Numbered from the stretch's first letter, positions 54,121 through 62,974 are shown. The stretch: 64,000 bases of DNA from CAVSMC01 sp963798655 (GCA_963798655.1 CAWCUH010000012.1:310001-374000); one strand, 5' to 3'. The notes: generated by a model from the letters alone, not told the origin. Made by a program: numbers and translations.

Positions 54121-55323
54121 ATGAGCATTGATGTCGACCAACATTTGACCGTGTTCAAGCGGGGCGCCGACGAGCTGATCGTCGAGTCGGAGCTCGCGCA
54201 CAAGCTCGCGCGCGCCAGGCCGCTGCGAATCAAGGAAGGATTCGATCCCACGCGGCCCGACCTGCACCTCGGACACACGGTCCAGTTCAACAAGCTGCGC
54301 CAACTGCAGGATCTGGGCCACCACGTCATCTTCCTGATCGGCGACTTCACCGCGCTCATCGGCGACCCGACCGGACGCAACGTCACGCGACCCGCGCTCA
54401 CGCGCGAGGAAATCGACGCGAATGCGAAGACCTACACCGACCAGGTGTTCCTGATCCTCGATCGCGGGCGCACCGAGGTTGCGTTCAACTCGAAGTGGCT
54501 GTCGGCGCTCGGTGCGGACGGCATGATCCGCCTCGCCGCGAAGTACACGGTGGCGCGCATGCTCGAGCGCGACGACTTCGCCAAGCGCTATCAGAGCGGC
54601 CAGCCGATCGCGATGCACGAGCTGCTGTATCCGCTCGCGCAGGGCTACGACTCGGTCGCGCTCAAGGCGGACGTCGAGCTCGGCGGCACCGACCAGAAGT
54701 TCAACCTGCTCGTGGGACGGGAATTGCAGCGCCACTACGGTCAGGAGCCGCAGTGCATCCTGACGCTGCCGCTGCTCGAGGGCCTCGACGGCGTGAACAA
54801 GATGTCGAAGTCGCTCGACAATTACGTCGGCATCACGGAGGCGCCGGACGAGATGTTCGGCAAGCTGATGTCGATCTCCGACCAGTTGATGTGGCGCTAC
54901 TACGAGCTGCTGTCGTTTCGCTCGCTCGAAGACATCGCACGGCTGAAGGACGAGTGCGCGCAGGGGCGCAATCCGCGCGACGCAAAGGTCGCGCTCGCGC
55001 AGGAGATCGTCGCGCGGTTCCATTCGAACGGCGCGGCGGAACAGGCGCTCGCGGAGTTCGAGGCGCGATTCCGACAGGGCGCGATGCCGGAAAGCATGCC
55101 GGCGGTGACGCTGCATTCGGCCGGCGCGCCGATGCCGATCGCGCAGATCGCGAAGCAGGCCGGCGTTGTCGACTCGACGTCGGAAGCGCTGCGGCTGATC
55201 GTGCAGCGCGGACTCAAGGTCGACGGCGAAGTCGTCGCCGACAAGGCGCTCGCGATCGCCGCCGGCAACACCGTCGTCGTTCAGGCCGGCAAGCGCCGCT
55301 TCGCGCGCGTCACCGTGAAATAG
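54121..55323 (+). CDS. tyrS: tyrosyl-tRNA synthetase
   Basis: 400 aa class I synthetase. HIGH-type motif HLGHTVQF (about 50-57), KMSKS (about 226) and a C-terminal S4 RNA-binding domain (RLIVQRGLKVDGEVVADKA). The order and length fit the TyrZ-like type. A TAGAAT -10 element is at 54044-54049. The stop codon TAG lies inside a long inverted repeat. Confidence 0.96.
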   Translation: MSIDVDQHLTVFKRGADELIVESELAHKLARARPLRIKEGFDPTRPDLHLGHTVQFNKLRQLQDLGHHVIFLIGDFTALIGDPTGRNVTRPALTREEIDANAKTYTDQVFLILDRGRTEVAFNSKWLSALGADGMIRLAAKYTVARMLERDDFAKRYQSGQPIAMHELLYPLAQGYDSVALKADVELGGTDQKFNLLVGRELQRHYGQEPQCILTLPLLEGLDGVNKMSKSLDNYVGITEAPDEMFGKLMSISDQLMWRYYELLSFRSLEDIARLKDECAQGRNPRDAKVALAQEIVARFHSNGAAEQALAEFEARFRQGAMPESMPAVTLHSAGAPMPIAQIAKQAGVVDSTSEALRLIVQRGLKVDGEVVADKALAIAAGNTVVVQAGKRRFARVTVK

Positions 55324-55384
55324 GGGACAGACGACGTTTTTCGGTGTGACATCGGCCGAAAACGTCGTCTGTCCCCTATTTCAC
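55315..55384. repeat. 30-bp inverted repeat holding the tyrS stop and abutting the HbpS-like stop
   Basis: The left arm begins GTGAAATAGGGGACAGACG at 55315 and the right arm is its mirror at 55356-55384, with one T fewer in a T run. The tyrS TAG is in the left arm, and the stop of the convergent gene is in the right arm. The GGGACAGAC core is shared with the repeat at 25270. Confidence 0.9.
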
Positions 55385-55884
55385 TCGAGCTCGAGCGCGT
55401 CGCTGATCGCCGCGACGCCCGCCCTTGCGCACGCCTCGTCGTTGTCGCCGCCCGGCGCGCCGGACACGCCGATCGCGCCGACGAGCGCACCCTTCGCGCT
55501 GATCGTGACGCCGCCGGCGATCGCGACGACGCTGGGCAGATTGCGGATGCCGCTCGACGGCCGTCCCGGCTGCGTCGACGCGGCGAGCTCCGACGTGTCG
55601 ATGCGAAAGCTGAGCGCGGTGGCTGCCTTGGCGATCGCCGTCTGCGCCGTATGCGCGCCGGCGAGGTTGTCACGCAGCAGCGCGAGCGGTTGCCCGCCGC
55701 GGTCGACGACGGCGACCGCAACCGTGTAGCCGTCCTTGTCGCAGCGCGCGAGCGCCGCCTGCGCCGCCGTGAGCGCCGCCGCCGTCGACAGCGTCGTGAA
55801 CGTGCGCGTGAGCGGCGACTGCGCAACCGCGGGCGCTGCCGACGTTGCGGCGGCAAACAGCGAAGCGATCAGCAGCGCGCGCAT
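55381..55884 (-). CDS. GlcG/HbpS family exported protein
   Basis: 167 aa with a signal peptide (1-22, ending VAQ-SP). The HbpS/GlcG domain: GYTVAVAVVDRGGQPLALLR, AHTAQTAIAKAATALSFR and a C-terminal GALVGAIGVSGAPGGDNDEACA. Some members bind haem, others are of unknown role. It starts seven bases after soxB in the same direction and may belong to the sox transcript, where relatives often occur. Confidence 0.9.
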   Translation of the reverse strand: MRALLIASLFAAATSAAPAVAQSPLTRTFTTLSTAAALTAAQAALARCDKDGYTVAVAVVDRGGQPLALLRDNLAGAHTAQTAIAKAATALSFRIDTSELAASTQPGRPSSGIRNLPSVVAIAGGVTISAKGALVGAIGVSGAPGGDNDEACARAGVAAISDALELE

Positions 55885-55891
55885 CGATTGC

Positions 55892-57604
55892 CTAGGCGAG
55901 GCCGGCGTTGCCCGCGACGCCTTCGAGCCTCGGGACATTCAGCCGCGGCGACACGCGCTTCTGCGCGCGCAGCCAGCGCGCGACGACATCCCAGATCGGC
56001 TCTGCGCCCGCGGCTCTCGCTTCCTCGGACACCGGTGCCCATCCTGCGACCTTGTAGCGCTTGGCGGCGTCGATCGGCTGTCCGCGCAGATTCATTTGCG
56101 TGATGCGCGCGCCCATCTTCGCGTTCGGATCGATCGCATACGAGAGCCCTCCGACACGCACCATGTCGCCGCCCTGCTGATAATACGGATCGGGATTGAA
56201 CAGGTTGTCGGCGACGTCCTCGAGGATCGTCTTGATCGTCTCGCCGCTCATCTCGCTCACCGTCGTGTACGGGTACGTGATCGCCGTCTGGTCGAGCAGG
56301 TGCTCGTAGGTGATCGTGTCGCCGGCGCGCAGCGTGCGCCCCCAGCGAAAGCCCGGCGAGAAAGCGATCTCGGCATTCTTCTCCGCCATCAGCGCATCGA
56401 GGATCAGCTGGTCGAACGTCCCGTTGAAGTTGCCGCGCCGGTAGAGCAACTCGTCGGTCACCGCGAGCTTCTCGTCGAGCTTCGCGGCGAACGGCGCGCG
56501 CACCTTGTCGATGAGCGCGTCCATCGGCGCGTCGACCGCCAGCAGGTTCGCGAACACCGGCAACAGACGATAGCGATAACCATCGAGCCTGCCCGCCTTC
56601 ACGTCGAGATCGAGCACCGCGACGAACTTGCCGTGACTGCCGGCGTTGGTGACGAGCGTGCGACCGCCCGCGTTGGCGACCGCCGTCGGCTGCGGCACGC
56701 CGTCGTGCGTATGGCCGCCGAGGATCACGTCGATGCCGCGCACGCGCGATGCGAGCTTCAAGTCGACGTCCATGCCGTTGTGCGAGAGCAGCACGACGAC
56801 ACGCGCACCCTTGCTTCGCGCCTCGTCGACGACGCTCTGCAGGTTCTCTTCCTGGATGCCGAACGTCCAGTCGGCGACGAAATAGCGCGGGTTCGCGATC
56901 GGCGTGTACGGAAACGCCTGTCCGACGATCGCGACCGGCACGCCGTTGACGGTGCGCATGACGTACGGCGCGAACACCGGATCGCCGAAATCCGCGGTCT
57001 TCACGTTCTGCGCGACGAACGCGATCCGCTCGCCGAGATCGCGCTCGACGACCTGCTTCACGCGATCGGCGCCGTACGTGAACTCCCAGTGGCCGGTCAT
57101 CACGTCGACGCCGAGGAGCTTCTGCGCGTCGATCATGTCCTGGCCGCGCGTCCACATCGCGGTCGCGGAGCCTTGCCATGTGTCGCCGCCGTCGAGCAGC
57201 AGCGCGCCGGGCCGCGTCGCGCGAAGCCGCTTCACGAGCGTCGCGATATGGGCAAAGCCTCCGACCGCACCGTACGTGCGCGCGGCGTCTTCGAAGTCGA
57301 GATGCGTGAACGCGTAAGCGTCGCGCGATCCGCGTCGGATGCCGAAGTGCGCGAGCAGCGCCTCGCCGGTCAGATGCGGCGGCTTGCCCGAGGCTGAACC
57401 GACGCCGATGTTGGCGCTCGGCTCGCGGAAGTAGAGCGGTCGCAGCTGGGCGTGGCAATCGGTGAAATGAATCAAGCTGACGTTGCCGAACCGCGGCACG
57501 TCGTAGAACGCGTCGTCGGCTTGCGCGAGCGCGCGCGTCGATGCGAGCGGCAGACCGGCGGCGGCACCCGCGGCGAGCAGCTCGAGGAATTCGCGGCGGT
57601 TCAT
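55892..57604 (-). CDS. soxB: thiosulfohydrolase SoxB
   Basis: 570 aa periplasmic dimanganese hydrolase that releases sulfate from the SoxY-bound thiosulfonate. Tat signal NRREFLELLAAGAAAG. Metal sites in the 5'-nucleotidase fold: HFTDCHAQLRP, LDGGDTWQGSA, VDVMTGHWEFTYG and HNGMDVDLKL...GGHTHDG. The C-terminal domain has SPGFRWGRTLRAGDTIT and YQQGGDMVRVGGLSY. Last of the five sox genes in this direction. Confidence 0.97.
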   Translation of the reverse strand: MNRREFLELLAAGAAAGLPLASTRALAQADDAFYDVPRFGNVSLIHFTDCHAQLRPLYFREPSANIGVGSASGKPPHLTGEALLAHFGIRRGSRDAYAFTHLDFEDAARTYGAVGGFAHIATLVKRLRATRPGALLLDGGDTWQGSATAMWTRGQDMIDAQKLLGVDVMTGHWEFTYGADRVKQVVERDLGERIAFVAQNVKTADFGDPVFAPYVMRTVNGVPVAIVGQAFPYTPIANPRYFVADWTFGIQEENLQSVVDEARSKGARVVVLLSHNGMDVDLKLASRVRGIDVILGGHTHDGVPQPTAVANAGGRTLVTNAGSHGKFVAVLDLDVKAGRLDGYRYRLLPVFANLLAVDAPMDALIDKVRAPFAAKLDEKLAVTDELLYRRGNFNGTFDQLILDALMAEKNAEIAFSPGFRWGRTLRAGDTITYEHLLDQTAITYPYTTVSEMSGETIKTILEDVADNLFNPDPYYQQGGDMVRVGGLSYAIDPNAKMGARITQMNLRGQPIDAAKRYKVAGWAPVSEEARAAGAEPIWDVVARWLRAQKRVSPRLNVPRLEGVAGNAGLA

Positions 57605-57742
57605 GGCTATCGGGTCGTTCCGGGCCGATAGCGCAGAAGCCGGGTCGCGCGGTGCGACGCAAGACGTGGATGCGCTTCGCCCGGGATCACGGCGCGTCAT
57701 CCGATCGCGCCGCGGATTGCCCTGCCCGTCCGGACATCGCCT

Positions 57743-58369
57743 TCACTTGTTGACCGGGGACTCCGGATCCATCAGCAGCGCGACGACGTCCTTGATCTGC
57801 TGCTCGGTCAGGATGCCGTTCGCGCCGAAGCGCGGCATGCCGGTGCACGCGGCGAACGCATCGGCGTTGTAGATCTTGCCGTACGCGTACTTGCGCATCT
57901 CGTCGGTGTAGCCGCGACGCTTGCCGAACTGGTAGAGGCTCGGCCCGAGCGTTCCGTACGAAAGCTCGTGCGGCGCGATCTGATGGCATGCGTAGCAGTT
58001 GCCGCCGTTCTTGCGGTTCGGCGAGCCGGTGTCGGTGAAACGCCCGCCCCAACCGTCCTGCGCGATCTTCTCGCCCTCGCGCCAGTTGCCCATCAGTTCG
58101 CCCGACGCCGGATAGTGGAGCGTCGCCTGCTGCGACTGCTCGATCTTTCTCGCGATCTCCGGCGGCGCGCCATGCGCGTACTTGCTGCAAAGCGCCTGCA
58201 CGTCGTCCTGATGCGCGACGCGCTCCCGGAGGCTTGCGTTGCCCTGCGAAAAGCCCTGCTCGAAGATGCGCTCGGCGCGCGCGTGCATCTGCTCGTCCGA
58301 GACGCTCGTCGCGCACCCGGCGACCGTCACGAGCACGGCTGCCGCAATCACCACGGCCCTTGCCTTCAT
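57743..58369 (-). CDS. soxX: sulfur oxidation c-type cytochrome SoxX
   Basis: 208 aa. The signal ends in a lipobox-like VAGCATS, suggesting a lipid-anchored or exported protein. The haem c site is NCYACHQIAP (about residue 126), and the axial Met is likely in CTGMPRFGANGILTEQQ. It pairs with SoxA to attach thiosulfate to SoxYZ. The N-terminal half carries an extra domain (LRERVAHQDDVQALCSKY) seen in long SoxX forms. Confidence 0.93.
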   Translation of the reverse strand: MKARAVVIAAAVLVTVAGCATSVSDEQMHARAERIFEQGFSQGNASLRERVAHQDDVQALCSKYAHGAPPEIARKIEQSQQATLHYPASGELMGNWREGEKIAQDGWGGRFTDTGSPNRKNGGNCYACHQIAPHELSYGTLGPSLYQFGKRRGYTDEMRKYAYGKIYNADAFAACTGMPRFGANGILTEQQIKDVVALLMDPESPVNK

Positions 58370-58378
58370 CGTGCCTCC

Positions 58379-59191
58379 TCAGCGCTTCATTGCGGGCGCG
58401 TCGATCTCGCCGCCGTTTGCGTACTTCGCCATGAACACCATCAGCGCAGTCGCCGTATCGGACGCGTAATCGAGCTGCGGGTGCCGCATCTGCCAGAAGC
58501 AGTCGAAGAGCCGATGCTGCATCGTGCGCACCGTGCCCTGCGACACGCGGTAGGCCGGCCACGTCGTGAAGATGTGCTGCGCCTCGCTCGGCTCGGTCAG
58601 CTTCGGCAGGTCCTGCAACCGGATCCGCTTGCCGTGATCGCCGTGGCAGGTCGCGCACGAGAAATCGTGCGACCCGGCCCGTCGGTAGAAGATCTGCTCG
58701 CCGAGGTCGTACGCCTCGCGCTCCTTCGGATGCCTGATCGGCACGTCGAGCTTCATGCCTTTCGATGCGGACGCGATGTAGGTGACGAGCGCCTCCATGT
58801 CCGAGTTGCGACCCGGCGCGGAGAAGTGGTTCTTCTTCGCGTCCTCCGGCGTGAATCCCTGCAGCGCGACCTCGCAGTAGACCAGCCGCGCCTCGACGTC
58901 CTGCACCTTGTCGGCGTCGGCGAAGTAGCGCGGCAGCTGCGCGTACGCGCCTTTGACCACACCCGGGCCGAGTCCGAGGTCGCAGCGCTCGAGCGAGACG
59001 TTCTTCGGTCCCCGCGGCTTCTTCCAAAGGTCCTCGCCGCGCGCTTCCCACAACTCGGCGGGATTGCCTTCCTGCAGCGCCTGACGGTATTTCGCGATCT
59101 CCTCGGCGGTGTTGTCCTGGCCGTGCGCGAGCGTGCCGGCGGCGAACAGCACGAGCGCCGCAGCGCGCGCGGCGCGCTTCGAATGAACCAT
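58379..59191 (-). CDS. soxA: sulfur oxidation c-type cytochrome SoxA
   Basis: 270 aa from the ATG at 59191, preceded by GGAGGAGG. Signal peptide 1-24. One haem c site FSCATCHGDHGKR, the mono-haem form. The catalytic cysteine that becomes a persulfide haem ligand is in HRLFDCFWQMRHPQ. With SoxX it oxidatively joins thiosulfate to SoxY. The gap to soxZ (59192-59313) contains a hairpin with 8-bp arms GCGGCGCC/GGCGCCGC. Confidence 0.95.
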   Translation of the reverse strand: MVHSKRAARAAALVLFAAGTLAHGQDNTAEEIAKYRQALQEGNPAELWEARGEDLWKKPRGPKNVSLERCDLGLGPGVVKGAYAQLPRYFADADKVQDVEARLVYCEVALQGFTPEDAKKNHFSAPGRNSDMEALVTYIASASKGMKLDVPIRHPKEREAYDLGEQIFYRRAGSHDFSCATCHGDHGKRIRLQDLPKLTEPSEAQHIFTTWPAYRVSQGTVRTMQHRLFDCFWQMRHPQLDYASDTATALMVFMAKYANGGEIDAPAMKR

Positions 59192-59313
59192 GTTTGCCTC
59201 CTCCAAAGGACGCGGCGCCGACGAGGCGCCGCGCTCACTGCGCGATCACTTCTCGCATCGTCTGCGGGCAGCCCCGTCCACCGCGCCGACAGGTGTGCTC
59301 CGCAAGCGCGCGC

Positions 59314-59625
59314 TCACGCAATCACCGCCTCGTCCGATCGCTTGTCGCCGTGGTTGTCGACCCACGACACCTGCACCTTGTCGCCCTTGGCGCCGCCCTT
59401 GAACTTGAACGAGAGAAACGGATTCTTCGCGATCGCCGGTCCGAACTGCGCCGACAACACCGTCTTGCCGTTCCACGTCGCAGTCACCGTCTGGATGAAC
59501 CACGCGGGAATCGTCTTGCCCTGTGCGTCCTTGCGCTGACCGGTCTCCATCTCGTGAGCCATCAGCACCTTCACCTCGGTCGAGTTGCCGCTCGCGGTCG
59601 CCCGGATCTTCATCGGATCTGCCAT
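59314..59625 (-). CDS. soxZ: thiosulfate oxidation carrier complex protein SoxZ
   Basis: 103 aa from the ATG at 59625, with a GAGGGAG stretch upstream. Typical SoxZ beta-sandwich markers: MKIRATASGNSTEVKVLM, HEMETGQRKDAQGKTIPAWF and LSFKFKGGAKGDKVQVSW. It forms the carrier complex with SoxY, whose gene ends 14 bases upstream. Confidence 0.96.
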   Translation of the reverse strand: MADPMKIRATASGNSTEVKVLMAHEMETGQRKDAQGKTIPAWFIQTVTATWNGKTVLSAQFGPAIAKNPFLSFKFKGGAKGDKVQVSWVDNHGDKRSDEAVIA

Positions 59626-59639
59626 GGTTCGCTCCCTCG

Positions 59640-60110
59640 TCAGCCGCCGCAGCCGCCGATCGTGACCTTGATTTCCTTGGTCGCGACGTAGTACTTGCCG
59701 TCCGCCTTCACCAGCGCGTAGACGTTCGACGTCTGTGCCATTTTGACGCGCGTCGTGATGATCGGCTCGGTGGCGTCGGGGATGTCGAACAGGCCGGCGA
59801 GCATGTTCGGGTTCTTTTCGATCAGTATCGCGATCTGCTCGGTCTTTGGCACGGCGCTCGAGATGCCGATCGGCACGACGGCGCCGTTCTCGGCGATGTC
59901 GGGCGTCGAGAAGAACGCCACATCCTTGCTTTGCGCAGGCGTGCCACCACCCATCGCCTTCAGCGTCTCGTCCATCGAGTGCGTGTCGAACGCCGCCTTG
60001 TTCCACGCTTGCGCGGCGGCGTCTCCCGGCGCCCAGCCGGCGGCGATCAGCAGCGCGGCGAGGGTCAGGCCGCCGCCGCCCTTGAGCACCTGCCTTCGGT
60101 TCGTGTCCAT
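59640..60110 (-). CDS. soxY: thiosulfate oxidation carrier protein SoxY
   Basis: 156 aa. Twin-arginine-type leader (NRRQVLKGGGGLTLAALL) and the hallmark C-terminal GGCGG, whose cysteine carries the sulfur intermediate through the pathway. First gene of the soxYZAXB cluster. No soxCD, soxV, soxW or soxR gene is visible in the window. Confidence 0.96.
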   Translation of the reverse strand: MDTNRRQVLKGGGGLTLAALLIAAGWAPGDAAAQAWNKAAFDTHSMDETLKAMGGGTPAQSKDVAFFSTPDIAENGAVVPIGISSAVPKTEQIAILIEKNPNMLAGLFDIPDATEPIITTRVKMAQTSNVYALVKADGKYYVATKEIKVTIGGCGG

Positions 60111-60241
60111 TTCGACGGATCCTCCAGTTGGAACGCGGCATTCTAACCGCGACTCGACGCTCTGACGACCCGAGCTTTATCGACGCGGCCGCCGGTCGCA
60201 GGCATCATCGGCGAATGCGCGCCGATCGCTTCGTCCGTCCG

Positions 60242-60898
60242 ATGCCCACACGAGCACCCCTGTCGACACCGAGACTCTTCCGCCGCCGCCGCGCGCTCGG
60301 CGCACTCGGCGCGCTCGCGTACGCCGTTGCGCTGCCGGCGGTCGCGCAACGCGCGCTCTCGCCGACGCCGGCGCAGACCGAGGGTCCGTTCTACCCGCGA
60401 ACGCAGCCGATCGAGCGCGACGCCGATCTCACGCGCATTGCCGGCCGCGCGGAGCGTGCGCGCGGCACACCGCTATACTTGCAAGGTCGCGTGCTCGCCA
60501 CGGATGGGCGCGCGCTATCGGGCGCGCTGATGGAGCTATGGCAGTGCGATGCCGGCGGGCATTATCACCACGTCGGCGATCCCGGTCCGCTCGACGAGGC
60601 GTTCCAGGGCTACGGCACGGCGATCACCGCTGACGACGGCCGATATGCGTTCGTGACGATCCGACCCGTTCCCTATCCAGGCCGGCCGCCGCATCTGCAT
60701 TTCACGCTCCGTCATCCGCGAGCCGCACCGCTGACGACGCAACTCTACGTCGCCGGTGACGACACGAGCGGCGACTCGGTGCTGTCGGCATCCGCGCGCG
60801 GCACGCTCGCGCGGTTGACGGTCGCGCTTCGTCCGGCGCCCGATCGCGAAATCGGCGCGCTGGAGGGGTCGTTCGATTTCGTGTTGGCCGCGCGCTAG
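60242..60898 (+). CDS. exported intradiol ring-cleavage dioxygenase-like protein
   Basis: 218 aa from the ATG at 60242; an ATG at 60215 gives nine more residues. The N-terminus (LFRRRRALGALGALAYAVAL) is a Tat-like or Sec signal with a cleavage near AVA-QR. The dioxygenase domain has TEGPFYPRTQPIERDADL, LMELWQCDAGGHYHHV and GRYAFVTIRPVPYPGRPPHLHF, with the Fe(III)-binding Tyr and His residues of the protocatechuate 3,4-dioxygenase family in place. Catalysis outside the cytoplasm and the substrate are unknown. Confidence 0.85.
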   Translation: MPTRAPLSTPRLFRRRRALGALGALAYAVALPAVAQRALSPTPAQTEGPFYPRTQPIERDADLTRIAGRAERARGTPLYLQGRVLATDGRALSGALMELWQCDAGGHYHHVGDPGPLDEAFQGYGTAITADDGRYAFVTIRPVPYPGRPPHLHFTLRHPRAAPLTTQLYVAGDDTSGDSVLSASARGTLARLTVALRPAPDREIGALEGSFDFVLAAR

Positions 60899-60959
60899 CG
60901 ACCAATGGCAGCGGCGCCGCTGCGAAGCGAGCCGCGCCGCCGCCTTTGCAGCGGGAGCT

Positions 60960-61232
60960 CTAATGAATCGTCGCGGTGGAGAGGCAACGAATCAGCGAGC
61001 CGGACTTCAGGCGATACACGCCCTCGCCGACGTGCTCGGCGGTGTCGAGCTCCTCGAGCGTGAACTCGAACTCGGTGTCGCCGAGCTTCACTTCGAGCAC
61101 GACGTCGTCGGCGACCGTGTCCTCGTCGGGAATGCGCGAGTACTCGGTCGTGAACACGACGCCGTCGATCCAGATGAAGTCGGCGCTCTGCAGCGCGTCC
61201 GAAAGCTTGGCTGGGGCTGGCATTGGGGTCAT
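60960..61232 (-). CDS. conserved small acidic protein
   Basis: 90 aa from the ATG at 61232, preceded by GGAG at ten bases. No signal or membrane segment. The core (ALQSADFIWIDGVVFTTEYS, then DDVVLEVKLGDTEFEFTLEE) looks like a small beta-rich soluble protein. Seen near speE in some betaproteobacteria to my recollection, but no function is known to me. Confidence 0.6.
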   Translation of the reverse strand: MTPMPAPAKLSDALQSADFIWIDGVVFTTEYSRIPDEDTVADDVVLEVKLGDTEFEFTLEELDTAEHVGEGVYRLKSGSLIRCLSTATIH

Positions 61233-61374
61233 GGTTGTCACGCTCCAGTGCTGACGTGGGGTCACGCCGCCACGATTCAAGGATCGAGCACCGGCCGCTC
61301 GCCGGCGAGCGGGGGACGGCTCGTTCCGGCGTGGGGAAGCGCCTACACCCTGTCGGGCGATTGGTGGCGCTTGC

Positions 61375-62256
61375 TCAGGAAACCAGCGCGCGAACGAAAT
61401 TCGGCAGCGCGAGCGCGGCGCGGTGGACGTCGCCGTTGTAGTACTGCAGGTCGGCCAACCTGCGCTGACCGATGCGCCGATCGATCTCCGGCGCGGCGAC
61501 CTTGCGCGGATCGAGCGTGCCCGAGCAGCACGCCATCATCCACATGCCCCCGTAGAGCGGCACCGAGGACAGATAGGGCGTGACCAGCGGAAACACCGAG
61601 CGCAATGCCGCCAGCGCGCCGCGAATGCGGTCGGGATGCGCGATCGGGCTCGCGACGTGCAGCGTCATCGCGCCGACCGGCGATAGTCGCGCAGCGCACG
61701 CACGGTAGAACTCGGGGGTGTACAGCGTCGTGGATGGCCCGCCCGGATCGGTGAGGTCGAGCACGATCAGGTCGAACGACTCGCTCGACGTGCGCACGTA
61801 CTCGAAGCCGTCGGTGATCTTCACCGTCACGCGCGGATCCTCGAACGAGCCCTTGTGCACGCTTTGCAGGTATTTGCGCGAGATGTCGACGACCGCGAGA
61901 TCGATCTCGGCGAGCGTGACCGACTTGATCGACGGATGCTTCAGCAGCTCCTCGGCGGAGCCGCCGTCGCCGCCGCCGACGATCAGCGCGCGCTCCGGCG
62001 ACGGGTGCGGCAGCGCCGCCATGTGCACGAGCATCTCGTGATAGAAGAACTCGTCGCGCTCCGACGTCATGAAATGACCGTCGAGGCGGAACAGCTTGCC
62101 GAACGCCGCGGTGTCGTGCACCTCGACCGCCTGGTAGGGCGAGCGGAAGCGCTCGAACTCGCGCGTCGAGCGGATGAAGAAGCCCCAGTCGTCGGTGAGG
62201 TACTCCGTCATCGCGCCCGGCGCGATGTCGCCCGGCTTGCCCGAAGGCTCACCCAC
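61375..62256 (-). CDS. speE: polyamine aminopropyltransferase (spermidine synthase)
   Basis: 293 aa transferring an aminopropyl group from decarboxylated SAM to putrescine. GTG at 62256 with GGAGG five bases upstream; it overlaps the speD stop by eight bases. Signatures: FRLDGHFMTSERDEFFYHEM, the dcSAM-binding LIVGGGDGGSAEELLKH, and the catalytic Asp in VLDLTDPGGPSTTLY. Coupled to speD, which supplies the dcSAM. Confidence 0.94.
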   Translation of the reverse strand: MGEPSGKPGDIAPGAMTEYLTDDWGFFIRSTREFERFRSPYQAVEVHDTAAFGKLFRLDGHFMTSERDEFFYHEMLVHMAALPHPSPERALIVGGGDGGSAEELLKHPSIKSVTLAEIDLAVVDISRKYLQSVHKGSFEDPRVTVKITDGFEYVRTSSESFDLIVLDLTDPGGPSTTLYTPEFYRACAARLSPVGAMTLHVASPIAHPDRIRGALAALRSVFPLVTPYLSSVPLYGGMWMMACCSGTLDPRKVAAPEIDRRIGQRRLADLQYYNGDVHRAALALPNFVRALVS

Positions 62257-62614
62257 CGAGTCCTCCGCGACGGATCGAATGGAACTGCGTGCGCGACGGC
62301 TTCAGTGCGCGCTCGAGCGAGCGGAACAGCCGCTCGGCCTTCAGCGAGTTGTCGGTCGTGTAATTGCAGACGTAGACGTCGATCGTGACGAAGCCATGCT
62401 CGGGCCACGTATGGATGGCGAGGTGCGACTCGGCGAGCAGCACCGTTCCGGTGACGCCCTGCGGCTCGAACTGCACGAAGCGCTCGCCGACGATCGTCAG
62501 CCCCGACGCCGCCGCGGCTTCGAGGCAGATCTCGCGCAGCGCCTCGGCGCGGGTGAACTCGGGCGTCTGGGCAGGGCAGCCGTCCCACTCGCCTAACAGA
62601 TGAATGCCGTCCAT
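62249..62614 (-). CDS. speD: S-adenosylmethionine decarboxylase proenzyme
   Basis: 121 aa, prokaryotic class SpeD. The self-cleavage Glu-Ser is in LLAESHLAIHTWPEHG; the Ser becomes the pyruvoyl group. The ATG at 62614 (MDGIHLLGEWDGCP) is taken over a longer reading, because GGGGGA lies six bases upstream and the family begins here. Its mRNA has a leader of about 160 bases with a terminator-like hairpin. Confidence 0.93.
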   Translation of the reverse strand: MDGIHLLGEWDGCPAQTPEFTRAEALREICLEAAAASGLTIVGERFVQFEPQGVTGTVLLAESHLAIHTWPEHGFVTIDVYVCNYTTDNSLKAERLFRSLERALKPSRTQFHSIRRGGLGG

Positions 62615-62631
62615 CGGGCGTCCCCCCATAA

Positions 62632-62674
62632 TGAAAAAGCCCCACCCCCGTTCGCCACGGGTAGAAGGGCGGCC
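62632..62674 (-). terminator. possible attenuator in the speDE leader
   Basis: On the minus strand GCCC...CCCG and CGGG...GGGGC can pair around a short loop (TGGCGAA), directly followed by TTTTTC and then the speD ribosome-binding site. The position, between promoter and start codon, suggests conditional termination. No recognised riboswitch aptamer is seen upstream, only another hairpin (GCCGGCG/CGCCGGC, 62685-62705). Confidence 0.45.
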
Positions 62675-62777
62675 CACCATCGGTGCCGGCGCCTCGGACG
62701 CCGGCTCGCACAACGCTCGATTTCGACTTCGACCCCTTTACGACCGATTGGTTGTCACTTGTCAGCAAGCTAGCGGA

Positions 62778-62805
62778 ACTATCGTGCTAGCGTGACGAAG
62801 GTCAA
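62778..62805 (-). promoter_or_regulatory. possible speDE promoter
   Basis: On the minus strand TTGACC and GATAGT are 16 bases apart. Two copies of GCTAGCG (62769-62776 and 62785-62792) lie across the promoter and may bind a regulator. The gap 62615-62974 otherwise holds this promoter, the leader and the tkt promoter. Confidence 0.5.
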
Positions 62806-62826
62806 GCGTCGAAAAGCATTGGATTA

Positions 62827-62855
62827 TTGCACAAAGTAGCGCCGTGCGCGATAAT
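62827..62855 (+). promoter_or_regulatory. tkt promoter
   Basis: TTGCAC (62827-62832), 17-base spacer, GATAAT (62850-62855), about 120 bases before the tkt start. Confidence 0.7.
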
Positions 62856-62974
62856 TTCAAGTGTTTTCAGCGGCGTTATCGCTCGAATCTCACCGCTTTC
62901 GCCCCGCGCGCCGTTCGTGCCGGCGCACACGGTTGGCTTCCTCCGCTTCGCGCCTCGCCTCGCTCGCGCACCCC

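Noticed and set aside
62660..62770. SAH or SAM riboswitch in the speD leader
   Set aside because: A CCGAGG stretch occurs, but it is in a hairpin loop and the rest of those aptamers' conserved parts are absent.
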